Below, in pieces: positions 33,295 to 42,633 of a DNA stretch of 64,000 bases (position 1 is its first letter; each line of letters opens with the position of its first letter). Where the stretch lies: NCBI RefSeq assembly GCF_041435115.1, contig NZ_CP108046.1, forward strand, positions 1-64,000, given 5' to 3'. The notes beneath the pieces were generated by a model, which searched no databases, was not told where the DNA came from, and was given only the letters and a program-made list of their open reading frames with translations. This DNA comes from Streptomyces sp. NBC_00289 (lineage in GTDB: Bacteria; Actinomycetota; Actinomycetes; Streptomycetales; Streptomycetaceae). The translations under genes and the position numbers were made by a program.

Positions 33295-33644
33295 TGACCA
33301 CTTTGTCCTGGGACCGCTCGAGGCGCGTCGCCGCCGCCGTGAGTGTCCTCACCGTGATCGCCGTCGTCGTCGCCGCGGTCGTGCTCGTCCTCGGGGTGGG
33401 CGTGCCGCAAGGGTGGTGGCCGCACACCGGGCGGGCCTTCGCCGCCGACGCCCCACACCAAGATCCATGCGCCCTGATCGTGGGCCCGGCCAAGGCGTAC
33501 TGCGAGCGCGGCGCCGCGAGCTCCGCCGCCGGCGTTCATCGGGACGTGGCCGGCGCGGCGTGGAGGCTGGGGACCGCTGCTGCAGGTGTGGGTGCTCTCG
33601 TGGTGTGGCGGCTGCGCGGCTCCGCTGGGCAAAGGCGGCGCTGA
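33294..33644 (+). CDS. Small secreted/membrane protein with a Cys motif
   Basis: A 116-residue protein with an N-terminal membrane segment (VSVLTVIAVVVAAVVLVLG) and a second hydrophobic stretch near the C-terminus. Between them lies CALIVGPAKAYCERG, a motif that recurs as CRLIHGPGKKYCERG in the large membrane protein encoded next. The two cysteines could form a disulfide outside the cell. It starts within the stop of the VirB4-like gene. Function unknown; probably a channel subunit. Confidence 0.65.
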   Translation: MTTLSWDRSRRVAAAVSVLTVIAVVVAAVVLVLGVGVPQGWWPHTGRAFAADAPHQDPCALIVGPAKAYCERGAASSAAGVHRDVAGAAWRLGTAAAGVGALVVWRLRGSAGQRRR

Positions 33645-33645
33645 C

Positions 33646-36423
33646 GTGTTCCGTCCAGACCGCGCGACCCTGCGTTCCGCCGGCTTCGTCGTGCTGCTCA
33701 CCGGCGTGTTCCTCCTGGTGAACACCCAGGTCGTGTACGCGGCTGGCAGCAACAGCGAGACCGGAGACCTGCTCGCCCCGCTGAACATCTACTCGTCCGA
33801 GGGTGTGCCGATCGACGGGTACGACCTGAACGCCGAAGGCGGCTCCATCGTCGCCTTCAAGACGCAGGCCCTGGCCTTCGCCCTGTCCGGGCTGTTCACC
33901 CTGATCCGGCTGCTGGTCGGGCTGGCGGGGTGGGCGATCGAGGTGGCCTTCCGGTTTCCGCTGCTCAAGCTCCTGACCAAGCCCGCGCAGAAGGTCGCCG
34001 ACACCTACGACACGGTGGTCGTCGACACGCTCGGGTTGAAGGGGCTCTTGCTGGCCTGGGCGTTCGTGTTCGCGGGATTCATGATCGTACGTGGCCGGGT
34101 CGGCCGCGGTCTGGGCGAAATCTTTCTCACCCTGCTCATCGGTGCAATCGCCGCCTCGGCGCTCATCCGCCCCGACACCCTGCTCGGCCCGGACGGGCCG
34201 CTGGGGCAGTCCCAGCAGGTGGCTGCCGAGGTCGCCCAGCAGAGCGTCAACTCCTACGACTGGGGCGGCAAGATCGCCAGCTACGACCCGTGCGCAGGCA
34301 TGGCCGGCAACGCCGAGAGCAAGTGCGAGGAGCAGCAGGGCGAAGGACCAGTCTCTTCGACCGACGTGGCCCGGCCCATCCAGGATTCGATCACGAACGC
34401 CTTGATTGTGAAGCCGTACATGCTCCTTCAGTACGGGCGCATCCTGGACCCGGCCAAGGATTCCGACCGCAAGGCCTACGCCGTCCATCTGAAGTGGGTC
34501 ACCGGCGGGTACATGCCCAGCTCGACCCCGTCGGACAAGGCGAAGGATGCCTGCAGACTGATCCACGGGCCGGGCAAGAAGTACTGCGAACGCGGCGTCG
34601 ACAACAAGCCGCCGAGCACCGACGATCTCCCTTCCATCACGCCCGGGGGCGAGCTCCTCGACGCCTCCAACGCGATCGTCACCGACGAGGACCAGGCGTT
34701 CGCGGCGTTCCTCTCGGACATGAAGAAGGCCGGCCCGGTCGGCAAGTCGTGCGCGGCCTATGCCGAGAAGCCCACCTGGTGGCGGGTCGGCGGCGCGTTC
34801 CTGCTGCTGATCGCCGCGCTGTTCATCTGCGGGATGCTGCTGTCCAGCGCGATCGTGCTGCTGGGCACCCAGGGTGTGTGTGCGGCCGCGGCGGCCGTCG
34901 GCGGGGTCACCTTCGTGGCGGGCATGCTGCCCGGGCCCGCACGGCAGTCGGTGTGGAAGTGGCTGTCCGTGTGGGGGATCGCGGTTTTGGCCGTGGTCGG
35001 GATCTGCGCGTTCATTCCGTTCTTCGGGATCGCCGTCGACGCCACGATCACCAACGGCCCGGACCTGATGGTCGAGCGGATCCTGCTCATTGACGTCCTG
35101 GCCATCGCCGGCGCGGCCGGACACCGCAGACTCCTGACCGGCATCACCTCCTTCGGCCGGCGCATGGCGATGCGGATGCGCTACGCCAAGGTCGGCGGCA
35201 CCCACATGCCCGGCGACACCTCCGAACTCGGCGCCGCGCTCGCCATGAACTCCCCGGCCGGGATGGGCGGATACAGCGCCGGGCTGCGCGCGTTCACCGG
35301 CGGGGGTGGCGGCAGGTTCGGGATGCTCGGCACCCGGCAGCGGCTGATGGGCGCGCTCACTTCCCTGTTCGACGGCGCGGGCATGCCGGTGGACACCGGC
35401 GGGATCCTCGCCGATGCCACGGCCGAAGCCGGGCGCGGTCTGGCCCCGCTGACCGCGGCCGCGGCCGTGGGCGGGCTGGGCGCACGTCTCGGCGCCAAGG
35501 GGGCTGGCTGGCTGCTGATCGGACGGCGGCCGGACAAGGAGCAGTTGGCCAAGTGGCGCAAGCCCACGGCCGACGGCGATCCGAACACGGGCGGGCCGTC
35601 GGACGGCGGGGACGGCGGTTCAGACGGCACGGGGCCGCGTCGGCCCTCGGGCCCGCCCGACCGGTACCGCAACGATCAGGGGCAGGTCGTCGACCGCAAC
35701 ACCGGTCAGGTGCTGCACGACCAGAACAGCGACCGCACGCTGCTGTCGACCCGGGCACATAATCGGCTGGTCCGTTTCCGCGGGTACCGGATCCTGCACC
35801 GCGGCGGCCGGGCCGCGTACGGGGCGACCGTTGGCCTTCCGGCCAATGTGCGCCGCGCGCGGTCGGGCGGCTCGCGCTACTCCCAGGACGCCCGCCAGCA
35901 GGTGCGTGTGTGGGGCAACACCGTCCGCGAGGACGGCCGGGCCTGGGGCGACACCGGGCGCCACGTCGCCCGGGTCATCCGCGACCACACCGACGACAGC
36001 GGCGGAACCGGTCCGTTCACCAGCCGCCGCCTGCCGACCGCAGCCACTCCGGCAGCCACCCCCCGCCCGGCACCCCGTCCGCGGCCCGCACCCACCAGTC
36101 GTCCTTCGAGCCGTCCGACCCCTGCCCCACCACCGCCGACCACGCCTGTGAGCGGGCCCGCAGCAACTCCGCCTCCGGCACCGCTCCCCCGCCGGAACGG
36201 CCCTGCGCCGGTGCCTCGGTCCGATCTCGGCAGGCCCGGGAGTCCGGCGCGCCAGGGCCCGGATCGGTCCGGGCCGGTCTTCCCCGGCGGAGGCGGCGCT
36301 CGCAACAGCACCCGTGACGAGGCGCATCGCCGGTTCCAGGAGCTGATGCGGCGCACCGCGTCCGACGCCGAGCGCCGGCGCCAGGAGCGGGCCCGGCAGC
36401 CGGAAGACGGTGAGGACGAGTGA
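33646..36423 (+). CDS. VirB6/TcpH-like polytopic membrane protein
   Basis: A 925-residue protein. The GTG at 33646 (after AAAGG) gives a signal segment (FVVLLTGVFLLVNTQVVYAA); the longer frame from 33586 overlaps the previous gene. Membrane segments lie at about 85-110, 130-175, 380-420 and 440-475, with an extracytoplasmic region holding CRLIHGPGKKYCERG at about 306. The C-terminal third is cytoplasmic, Pro/Arg-rich and disordered. It corresponds in size and layout to the central channel protein of Gram-positive type IV systems. The next gene overlaps by 4 bp. Confidence 0.7.
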   Translation: MFRPDRATLRSAGFVVLLTGVFLLVNTQVVYAAGSNSETGDLLAPLNIYSSEGVPIDGYDLNAEGGSIVAFKTQALAFALSGLFTLIRLLVGLAGWAIEVAFRFPLLKLLTKPAQKVADTYDTVVVDTLGLKGLLLAWAFVFAGFMIVRGRVGRGLGEIFLTLLIGAIAASALIRPDTLLGPDGPLGQSQQVAAEVAQQSVNSYDWGGKIASYDPCAGMAGNAESKCEEQQGEGPVSSTDVARPIQDSITNALIVKPYMLLQYGRILDPAKDSDRKAYAVHLKWVTGGYMPSSTPSDKAKDACRLIHGPGKKYCERGVDNKPPSTDDLPSITPGGELLDASNAIVTDEDQAFAAFLSDMKKAGPVGKSCAAYAEKPTWWRVGGAFLLLIAALFICGMLLSSAIVLLGTQGVCAAAAAVGGVTFVAGMLPGPARQSVWKWLSVWGIAVLAVVGICAFIPFFGIAVDATITNGPDLMVERILLIDVLAIAGAAGHRRLLTGITSFGRRMAMRMRYAKVGGTHMPGDTSELGAALAMNSPAGMGGYSAGLRAFTGGGGGRFGMLGTRQRLMGALTSLFDGAGMPVDTGGILADATAEAGRGLAPLTAAAAVGGLGARLGAKGAGWLLIGRRPDKEQLAKWRKPTADGDPNTGGPSDGGDGGSDGTGPRRPSGPPDRYRNDQGQVVDRNTGQVLHDQNSDRTLLSTRAHNRLVRFRGYRILHRGGRAAYGATVGLPANVRRARSGGSRYSQDARQQVRVWGNTVREDGRAWGDTGRHVARVIRDHTDDSGGTGPFTSRRLPTAATPAATPRPAPRPRPAPTSRPSSRPTPAPPPPTTPVSGPAATPPPAPLPRRNGPAPVPRSDLGRPGSPARQGPDRSGPVFPGGGGARNSTRDEAHRRFQELMRRTASDAERRRQERARQPEDGEDE

Positions 36424-37571
36424 GGCCGCCTGGGCGCCGTCTGGCGCGGTGGGGGTGTGTGGTGACGCTTCTGATGTTTGCCGCAGTGTGCTGCGCCGCG
36501 CCGGTTGGGAACGCGATCAGCGCCTACGTCGCGCTGAAGACGGGTCAGCAGGACGACGGCGGGATCGCCGAGGGCGGCAGTGCCGCGGACATCCCGCCGC
36601 GGATGCTGACCGCCTACAAGAAGGCCGTCCAGCAGGTCGGGAAGTACGTGCCCAAGTGCCAGGGCATGCGCTGGCCGATCCTCGCCGGCATCGCCAAGGT
36701 CGAGTCCAACCACGCGGTGGGCCGCAACATCGCAGACAACGGCGACATCCGCCCGAAGATCTACGGGGTGCTCCTCAACGGCTCCGGCGCCGGCGGCAAC
36801 ACCACCGTCTTCCCCGACACTGACAACGGCAAGTGGGACGGCACCGCCACCGGTGAGCGCGCCGTCGGCCCCTTCCAGTTCATGCCCTCCACCTGGGAGT
36901 CGATCGGCAAGGACGGCAACGGCGACAAGATCGCCGATCCGCACAACGCCGACGACGCCGCGCTCGGCGCCGCGATCTACCTCTGCGGCAACGGCCGTGA
37001 CCTGACCAAGCGTGCCCAGCTCAAGGCCGCGATCTGGCAGCACAACCACTCAGGCGAGTACGTCGCCAACGTGCTGGGCTGGATCGACCAGTACACGGCG
37101 GCCGCCAAGGACCCGGACCTGAAGAACGTCTCGGGCAAGGTCCGCACCGTCAACGAGGCGGCGCTCTCCCAGCGAGGGGTGCCGTACTCCTGGGGCGGCG
37201 GCAACGCGAGCGGCAAGTCGTATGGCATCTGCTGCTCCCCCAGCGGCAAGAGCGGCGCGAACATCAAGGGCTTCGACTGCTCGGGGCTGACCACCTACGC
37301 GTATGCCAAGGCCGGTGTCAGCCTGCCGCGTACCGCGGCCGCGCAGGCCGGTGTCGGCCAGCGCATCCCCGCCAGCCTCGGCACCGGTGCCCTCAAGCCG
37401 GGCGACCTCGTCTTCTATGCCTACGCCCCCGGCCGCGATTCCACGATCTACCACGTCGGGATCTACGTCGGCAGCGGGCAGATGATCAACGCCGCCCGCC
37501 CGGGCACTGTCGTCCGGCTGGACTCGGTCAACGCCATGTCCGGCTTCGCGGGGGGAGCGCGGCTGCTGTGA
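36420..37571 (+). CDS. Lytic transglycosylase / NlpC-P60 cell-wall hydrolase
   Basis: A 383-residue bifunctional hydrolase with an N-terminal membrane anchor or signal (WGCVVTLLMFAAVCCAAP). The transglycosylase domain has KVESNHAVGR at about 94-103 (catalytic Glu) and VGPFQFMPSTW at about 149-159. The NlpC/P60 domain has FDCSGLTTYAYA at about 283 (catalytic Cys), YHVGIYVG at about 344 (His) and a later polar residue. It is the VirB1/TcpG-type enzyme that opens peptidoglycan for the channel. The ATG overlaps the previous stop (GTGA/ATGA pattern). Confidence 0.85.
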   Translation: MRPPGRRLARWGCVVTLLMFAAVCCAAPVGNAISAYVALKTGQQDDGGIAEGGSAADIPPRMLTAYKKAVQQVGKYVPKCQGMRWPILAGIAKVESNHAVGRNIADNGDIRPKIYGVLLNGSGAGGNTTVFPDTDNGKWDGTATGERAVGPFQFMPSTWESIGKDGNGDKIADPHNADDAALGAAIYLCGNGRDLTKRAQLKAAIWQHNHSGEYVANVLGWIDQYTAAAKDPDLKNVSGKVRTVNEAALSQRGVPYSWGGGNASGKSYGICCSPSGKSGANIKGFDCSGLTTYAYAKAGVSLPRTAAAQAGVGQRIPASLGTGALKPGDLVFYAYAPGRDSTIYHVGIYVGSGQMINAARPGTVVRLDSVNAMSGFAGGARLL

Positions 37572-38224
37572 CCACCACCCCACGCTCACCGCGTCTGCTG
37601 TTGCTGAGCACCGCCCTGCTCGCCGTCGCCGGCGTCGCCCTGCTGGGCCTGCCGCACAGTCATCAGGAGCCACCCGACCCGGCACCGTCGCCGACCGCGA
37701 GCGCGAGCGCGACCACTGATCCGTCCCCTGCGGCCAGTAGGCATCCCGCAGGAAAGACGACTGTCAGCACGGCTTCCTCCAGGACGTCCGCCGTATCGAC
37801 GCCGTCGGTCCTCGAGTCGGCTCTGCCGCCGCACGGCGAGGGCGTGGCCGGCGACAAGGCCATCCAGCGCTCGCTTCAGGCAGCCTGGCCCGCCGACCTT
37901 CCCGCCTCCGACGAGCGGGAGCTGCTCACCGCCGGGCGCGCGCTGCTGCGCGCGGACGCCACCGGCATCGGCCGCGCGAAGTGGCCCGCGGTCTTTCCCG
38001 ACGCGGGCCAGGAGGTGGCCCCGGCGTTCGCCACCGCCCGCTTCCGCATCCAGGCCGCGATCGCCCGCCGCGACGGCAGCCCCAACAAGGCAGTGGTCCA
38101 CCTGGTGTGGGCCGGCATGGACCGCGGCGGAACCTTCACCGACCTGCGCATCACCGACTGGCACTTCACCCGCATCACTTCGAAGAAGGGAGCAACGACG
38201 TGGACTCCGCAGCCCCGTCCCTGA
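37568..38224 (+). CDS. Secreted or anchored hypothetical protein of the transfer operon
   Basis: A 218-residue protein starting GTG at 37568 with a 4-bp overlap. It has an N-terminal membrane segment (LLLLSTALLAVAGVALLGL), a Ser/Thr/Pro-rich stalk and a C-terminal folded region (RFRIQAAIARRDGSPNKAVV, then a WHFTRI ending) reminiscent of small NTF2-like or lipoprotein domains. There is no lipobox. Its end overlaps the start of the coupling ATPase by 25 bp. Confidence 0.65.
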   Translation: MTTTPRSPRLLLLSTALLAVAGVALLGLPHSHQEPPDPAPSPTASASATTDPSPAASRHPAGKTTVSTASSRTSAVSTPSVLESALPPHGEGVAGDKAIQRSLQAAWPADLPASDERELLTAGRALLRADATGIGRAKWPAVFPDAGQEVAPAFATARFRIQAAIARRDGSPNKAVVHLVWAGMDRGGTFTDLRITDWHFTRITSKKGATTWTPQPRP

Positions 38225-40833
38225 CCGACCGGGCCGATGTCACGGCTGCCGGTCAGGTACTCGGCCTGGTCACCAGCCTGGTCGACGCCGCCGACTGGCT
38301 CTACACCCACTGGTACCTGCTCGCCCTGGCCATCGCCGTGTTCTGGGGCGTGGGCGAGTGGGTCGTACGCCGTCTCGCGGCCAAGGCTTCGGCCGAGCGG
38401 ATGGCCCTGGAGCTCGTTTCCAACCGGCACTTCGACCCGAGTCTGGAGGAGATCTTCCGGCGCGGTGTCCAGCTCGCCCGCGCCTCCACCGCCATGCCCT
38501 GGTGGGCGCCCCGCCGCGCGAAGGCCGTGCAGATCCGGCTGCGCGCGGATGGCAGTGCGCCGTTGCGTTACCGCGTCGAGGGCCCGGCGGGCGGTGAACG
38601 GCTGCTGTCCATCACCCCGTTCGGACCGGACATCACCGTCAACCGGGCCCGGCCGATCGTCGACGAGCCGCGGACGCACACCGTGCGCGCCGAGTTCATC
38701 CTGCGCGGCAAGCTCATTTCCCCGCTGCGAGTGGTGCCACTCAACCCCGACCCGCTCCAGCCGCTGGTCGACGCCGTGGCCGATCTGCGCGCCGAGCTCG
38801 GCGACCTCGCGGAGATCCGGCTCGACATCCAGCGCGCCCCGAAGTGGGCCCTGCGGGCGCGCCGCCTTCAGCTGATGAGCGCCGCGCGCCGGTCCGAACG
38901 CCGGGAGTCCCAGCGGGCGGCGCGCTGGCTGCGGCAGGACGCCAGCGGCACCGAGGACTCCCTCGGCTTTCAGCTGCAGCAGCTCCTCAGCGACAACCCC
39001 GGCTCGGGCAACAGCCGGAGGCTGGTGATGCCGCCGGTCCCGCGCCGGGTGGAGCCGGCCGAGGCGCTGGGCAAGCTCGCCGAGGACGACCACCTCGTCC
39101 GGGTGCAGCTGCTGGTGATGTGCGCCTCGAACACCGAGGGCCGCGCCGAGGCGCGACTCGCCCAGCTCCAGGCCGCGTTCGACGTGTTCGGCGGCCGCTC
39201 CCGGTGGGCCATGCGCGGGGTGAGGCTGGGCCCGTGGCGGTTCGGCGCCGACCACTGGCCCACCCGGCACGGCTTCGAGCGCCGTTGGAATCTGGGGCAC
39301 TGCCAGCCGCCCCGCGCGAACTGGGTCCGGCTGGATGAACTGTGCGGCCTGCTCAAGCCCCCCACCACGAATTGCCGCCTGCCGGTACTCGCCGGGGACC
39401 TGCCGACCTTTGCCTTCGGCGAGAGCGAGTTGCTGCTGCAGGGCATCTACCGGGGCCCGGACGGCCGGGAGCGGCTGGTCGCCACCTACGCCGAGGAGAC
39501 CCTGTTCGAGGTCGGGGTGGGCAAGGCCGGCGGCGGCAAGACCGAACGCGCCCTGGCACAGGCGATCGGCTGGGCGCACGCGGGCGGCGGGCTGATGTTC
39601 GTCGACCCGCACCGCGACTCCTGGCCGCGCGCCCTGCCGTTCCTGGCGCACGACACCCTGATGCCTCGGATCGCACTGATCGACCTCAACGGTCTCGGTC
39701 CCAACCCGCGGATCAGTTCGTGGAATCCGCTCGCCATGCACCAGGGCCAGACGGCGCACGAGGTCGTCGAGGCGATCGCCGACGCCTACGCCTCCGCACT
39801 GGCCTGGGACGACGCGACCGCGCCGCGCGCGCTGACCATCCTCACCGCCGCGCTCACGGTCCTGGTCGGCCTTAACGAGGCGGCATGCCAGGCCGGCCAG
39901 CCCGAGGACCAGGCCACGATCTTCCATGTGCGGGCCCTGCTCACCGACGCCGGCTTCCGCAAGGCAGCCCTCACGACGGTGGCAGACCGGCTGGATGAGG
40001 AGACCCGCTCCTGGTGGAAGTCGGTGTTCCCGACCCTGCCGCCCGACGCGTTCGCCGTGGTCCTCAACCCGATCGCCCGCCTCGCCGCCAACCCCGTCAC
40101 CCGCGCGTTCCTCGGCCAGCCGGCCGGCGTCTACAACATCCGCGCGGCGATGGACTCCAAGATGATCGTGTGGGTGTGCCCGGGCGGTAACGGGCCCACC
40201 GACCGCCTCCTGACCGCGCTGCTCGCCCGCGATCTGCTGCGGGCCGCCCGCTCCCGCAGGGATACGCCCGAGGAGAAGCGGGTGCCGTTCCGCCCGTACT
40301 TCGACGAGCTGATCACCCTGACCGGGGCGGCTCCGGAGACCATCGCCGCGATGTTCGAGGATCTGCGCAAGTACCGGTGCCACATCCACGGCATGACCCA
40401 GCTGCTGGCCCGCCTCCCGGCCGCGGTGCGGCTGTCCCTGGTGCAGAACGCATCCACGCTGGCCACCACCGCCGGGTCGAAGTCCGCGGTGGCACCGATC
40501 ACCGCGGAATGGGGCGACAACCCCAGCCCCGACCGGGTCGCCACCATGGACCGCTTCGAGCACTACATCTCCATGAACGTGCACGGCCGGCGCATCGGAC
40601 CCATCCAGCTGCGCGGGCCCCATCTCGACGACGTCTTCGCCGCCCAGGCCCGCCCGAAGGACGTTCCCGCCCTGGAGCGGGCCGCCCAGGCGAACGCCGG
40701 AGCACTCCCGCTGGAGACGCTCACCGACCGCGCCGCGCAGCAGCTCGGCCGCGTCGCCGCCTTCCTCGCCGCGCACTCCCCCGCCGGCGCCGCCGCCGTC
40801 CACCTCTCGAAGGAAGAAAACGAATGGACCTGA
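38200..40833 (+). CDS. VirD4/TraG-like coupling ATPase
   Basis: An 877-residue protein starting GTG at 38200 behind GAAGGGAGC. One or two membrane segments lie near the N-terminus (WYLLALAIAVFWGVGEWVV at about 33-52). Walker A is GKAGGGKTERA at about 440, Walker B is GLMFVDPHRD at about 463, and downstream motifs include KMIVWVCPGG and THGMTQLL-like sequences (HIHGMTQLLARL) typical of TraG/VirD4 and related HerA ATPases. It would bring the DNA and its relaxase to the channel. It is followed, with a 10-bp overlap, by a replication-relaxation protein. Confidence 0.78.
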   Translation: MDSAAPSLTDRADVTAAGQVLGLVTSLVDAADWLYTHWYLLALAIAVFWGVGEWVVRRLAAKASAERMALELVSNRHFDPSLEEIFRRGVQLARASTAMPWWAPRRAKAVQIRLRADGSAPLRYRVEGPAGGERLLSITPFGPDITVNRARPIVDEPRTHTVRAEFILRGKLISPLRVVPLNPDPLQPLVDAVADLRAELGDLAEIRLDIQRAPKWALRARRLQLMSAARRSERRESQRAARWLRQDASGTEDSLGFQLQQLLSDNPGSGNSRRLVMPPVPRRVEPAEALGKLAEDDHLVRVQLLVMCASNTEGRAEARLAQLQAAFDVFGGRSRWAMRGVRLGPWRFGADHWPTRHGFERRWNLGHCQPPRANWVRLDELCGLLKPPTTNCRLPVLAGDLPTFAFGESELLLQGIYRGPDGRERLVATYAEETLFEVGVGKAGGGKTERALAQAIGWAHAGGGLMFVDPHRDSWPRALPFLAHDTLMPRIALIDLNGLGPNPRISSWNPLAMHQGQTAHEVVEAIADAYASALAWDDATAPRALTILTAALTVLVGLNEAACQAGQPEDQATIFHVRALLTDAGFRKAALTTVADRLDEETRSWWKSVFPTLPPDAFAVVLNPIARLAANPVTRAFLGQPAGVYNIRAAMDSKMIVWVCPGGNGPTDRLLTALLARDLLRAARSRRDTPEEKRVPFRPYFDELITLTGAAPETIAAMFEDLRKYRCHIHGMTQLLARLPAAVRLSLVQNASTLATTAGSKSAVAPITAEWGDNPSPDRVATMDRFEHYISMNVHGRRIGPIQLRGPHLDDVFAAQARPKDVPALERAAQANAGALPLETLTDRAAQQLGRVAAFLAAHSPAGAAAVHLSKEENEWT

Positions 40834-41738
40834 CCACTGCCCAGCCGAAGGACCGTACGGAGGCGGGCTTCACTCCCAGCCCCGTGGAACCCCTCGCGCA
40901 TCAGCTCCTGGCCACCCTCGCCCAGCACCGCATGGCCTCCACCGGCCAGCTGCACGTCCTGCTGCGCCCGGACCGCTCCCGCCAGTCGGTCTCGGAGCGG
41001 CTGAACGATCTGCTCGACCTGCGCCTGGTCGACTTCGCCGTGCTGCCCCAATCCCATCGCACCCGGGTCTGGTACCTCACGCCGAAGGGCGCCCGCCTCA
41101 CCCGGGACTGGCCCTCACTGCGGGGCCGCCCGCCGTACCCGATCACCACGGCGACGGCCGCCTCGCTGAAGACCCCCCACACTCTGACCGTCCTGCGCAC
41201 GCACCTGGCGTTCGTCGCCGATGCCCGCCGCCGCGGCGACGAGCACGGACACCTGGACTGGACCCCCGAGGTGTTCCACGCGATCGGCGACGGAGAGAAG
41301 GTCGTCGCCGACGCGGTCATGCACTACACCCTCATCGACGGCCAGCAGAGGCGGAAACTGCGGGCGTTCGTCGAGGTCGACCGCGCCACCATGGGTGCCG
41401 AGCGGCTGGCCGCGAAACTGATCGAGTACGCCCGTCTGCGGACGTACGAGCCGCAGCCCGTCGGCCGACGCCGGCAGGCGGGCGGCCCCGGATGGCTGCG
41501 CTGGTACCCGGTGTTCCCTCGCATTCTGTTCGTGCTGACCGGTGCAGGGCGTGAGGCGATGGACAACCGGATCAGCGACCTCAAGGCCATGGTCGCCCAC
41601 CATCCGCTCGTGGCCGAGATGGCCCGCGAGGTACCGCTGGGAGCGGCTGTCCTCGAAGACGTCGAAGAGCACGGGGCCACCAGTGACGTGTGGGTGCCGC
41701 TGGGTGGCGGCAAGCCCAACCCCTGGACCGAGCTGTGA
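40824..41738 (+). CDS. Replication-relaxation family protein
   Basis: A 304-residue protein, ATG at 40824 after GGAAGAAAACG. The N-terminal winged helix (QLLATLAQHRMASTGQLHVL; SVSERLNDLLDLRLVDFAVL) and the following domain (FHAIGDGEKVVADA, FVEVDRATMGAERLAAKL) fit the replication-relaxation family (PF13814), which accompanies mobilisation and coupling proteins on actinobacterial plasmids and probably acts on the origin of transfer. It is the last gene of the secretion operon. Confidence 0.78.
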   Translation: MDLTTAQPKDRTEAGFTPSPVEPLAHQLLATLAQHRMASTGQLHVLLRPDRSRQSVSERLNDLLDLRLVDFAVLPQSHRTRVWYLTPKGARLTRDWPSLRGRPPYPITTATAASLKTPHTLTVLRTHLAFVADARRRGDEHGHLDWTPEVFHAIGDGEKVVADAVMHYTLIDGQQRRKLRAFVEVDRATMGAERLAAKLIEYARLRTYEPQPVGRRRQAGGPGWLRWYPVFPRILFVLTGAGREAMDNRISDLKAMVAHHPLVAEMAREVPLGAAVLEDVEEHGATSDVWVPLGGGKPNPWTEL

Positions 41739-42633
41739 CTCCTCATCAGCCGCCAAGGGCCGAATGTCGCAGCCTTGCAACTACACCCTAAACCACTTGA
41801 GATTTGCTTACGCGAATACGTAGTTTACTTCTGCACAACGAGGTTTCACCTTGAACCTGCCATGCTGTGCACCGATGTTAGGGGACGCCGCATGTCGCAC
41901 GCTCCTAGTCAGATTCGCACTACAGAACCGGCCTTGGACGGCGAGTGGCCCGACCGGACGCAGGACGTCTCGTACGTCGGGGACGCGTGCGTGGTCCACG
42001 GGAGCGGCGACTTCGACCTCGCCGACCCGAGCGCGGTGCGCGGTCCCCGGCCGGCACGTCACCCTGGACGGCGACGTGATCACCGTGTGGCCGCCGGACC
42101 GGCAGCAGTGAAGCGCGTCGCCTCTCCCCTGCCCTCGTGTCGCCCCGATGCGGCCCTTGCACCGCGATGACCACCCCCAGATCCCTCACTGAAAGGAGCA
42201 GCCCTCCGACCAGTCGGCAGGATGAAGTGCTCTTCACCAAGGACAGTGCGCGGCTGGGCAGTTCGGCACGATCCCATAGTGCCTCCGCCGCCCAGGAGAT
42301 CGAGCCGCAGCGCGGGAACCGGTGGGTCGATATCTCCTTCCCCCGCGCTGGCAAGTAGGGGTGCCAGTGAAAACCGGGCGCTCACCCTCATTCACTGCCA
42401 CAACAAGCAAACACTAGCGACTACATGTCGACACTCAGCTACGGAAATGACCGGATACGTCGCGAGTTGTGCGAGTGGACTCACTTTTCACGCTGGGAAG
42501 TTGACTGGCATATGCGTAATCTTGCGGCTACGGAGACGCATTACCGCAGCTCGACCATGCCGTGCACCCGACCACAGCACCGCAGAGTCCAGGACTGTGG
42601 TCCTCACACAGCGCGTTCGTACGGGGAGTCAAC
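41739..42633 (+). other. Mostly non-coding gap between the secretion and Tad operons
   Basis: Nearly 900 bp with lower GC than the flanks. Apart from a small broken reading frame at 41892-42111 it shows no convincing gene; a short open frame at 42137-42358 has no ribosome-binding site. AT-richer stretches at about 41765-41870 and 42370-42540 may hold promoters; TTGACTGG near 42500 is a possible -35 for the Tad operon but its -10 is poor. Confidence 0.45.
41892..42111 (+). CDS. Possible small protein with a frameshift
   Basis: MSHAPSQIRTTEPALDGEW starts at 41892 and, with one frame change near 42040, continues as GRHVTLDGDVITVWPPDRQQ to a stop at 42111, giving about 72 residues. The C-terminal strand pattern looks protein-like and the codon use is normal, but the break and the lack of a strong ribosome-binding site make it doubtful. 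Confidence 0.3.

Noticed and set aside
37876..40803. 975-residue minus-strand open frame
   Set aside because: It is the shadow of the VirD4-like gene; the plus-strand frame has Walker motifs, a membrane anchor and operon overlaps.
42137..42358. 73-residue open frame
   Set aside because: No ribosome-binding site, low-complexity composition and no similarity that I can recognise.
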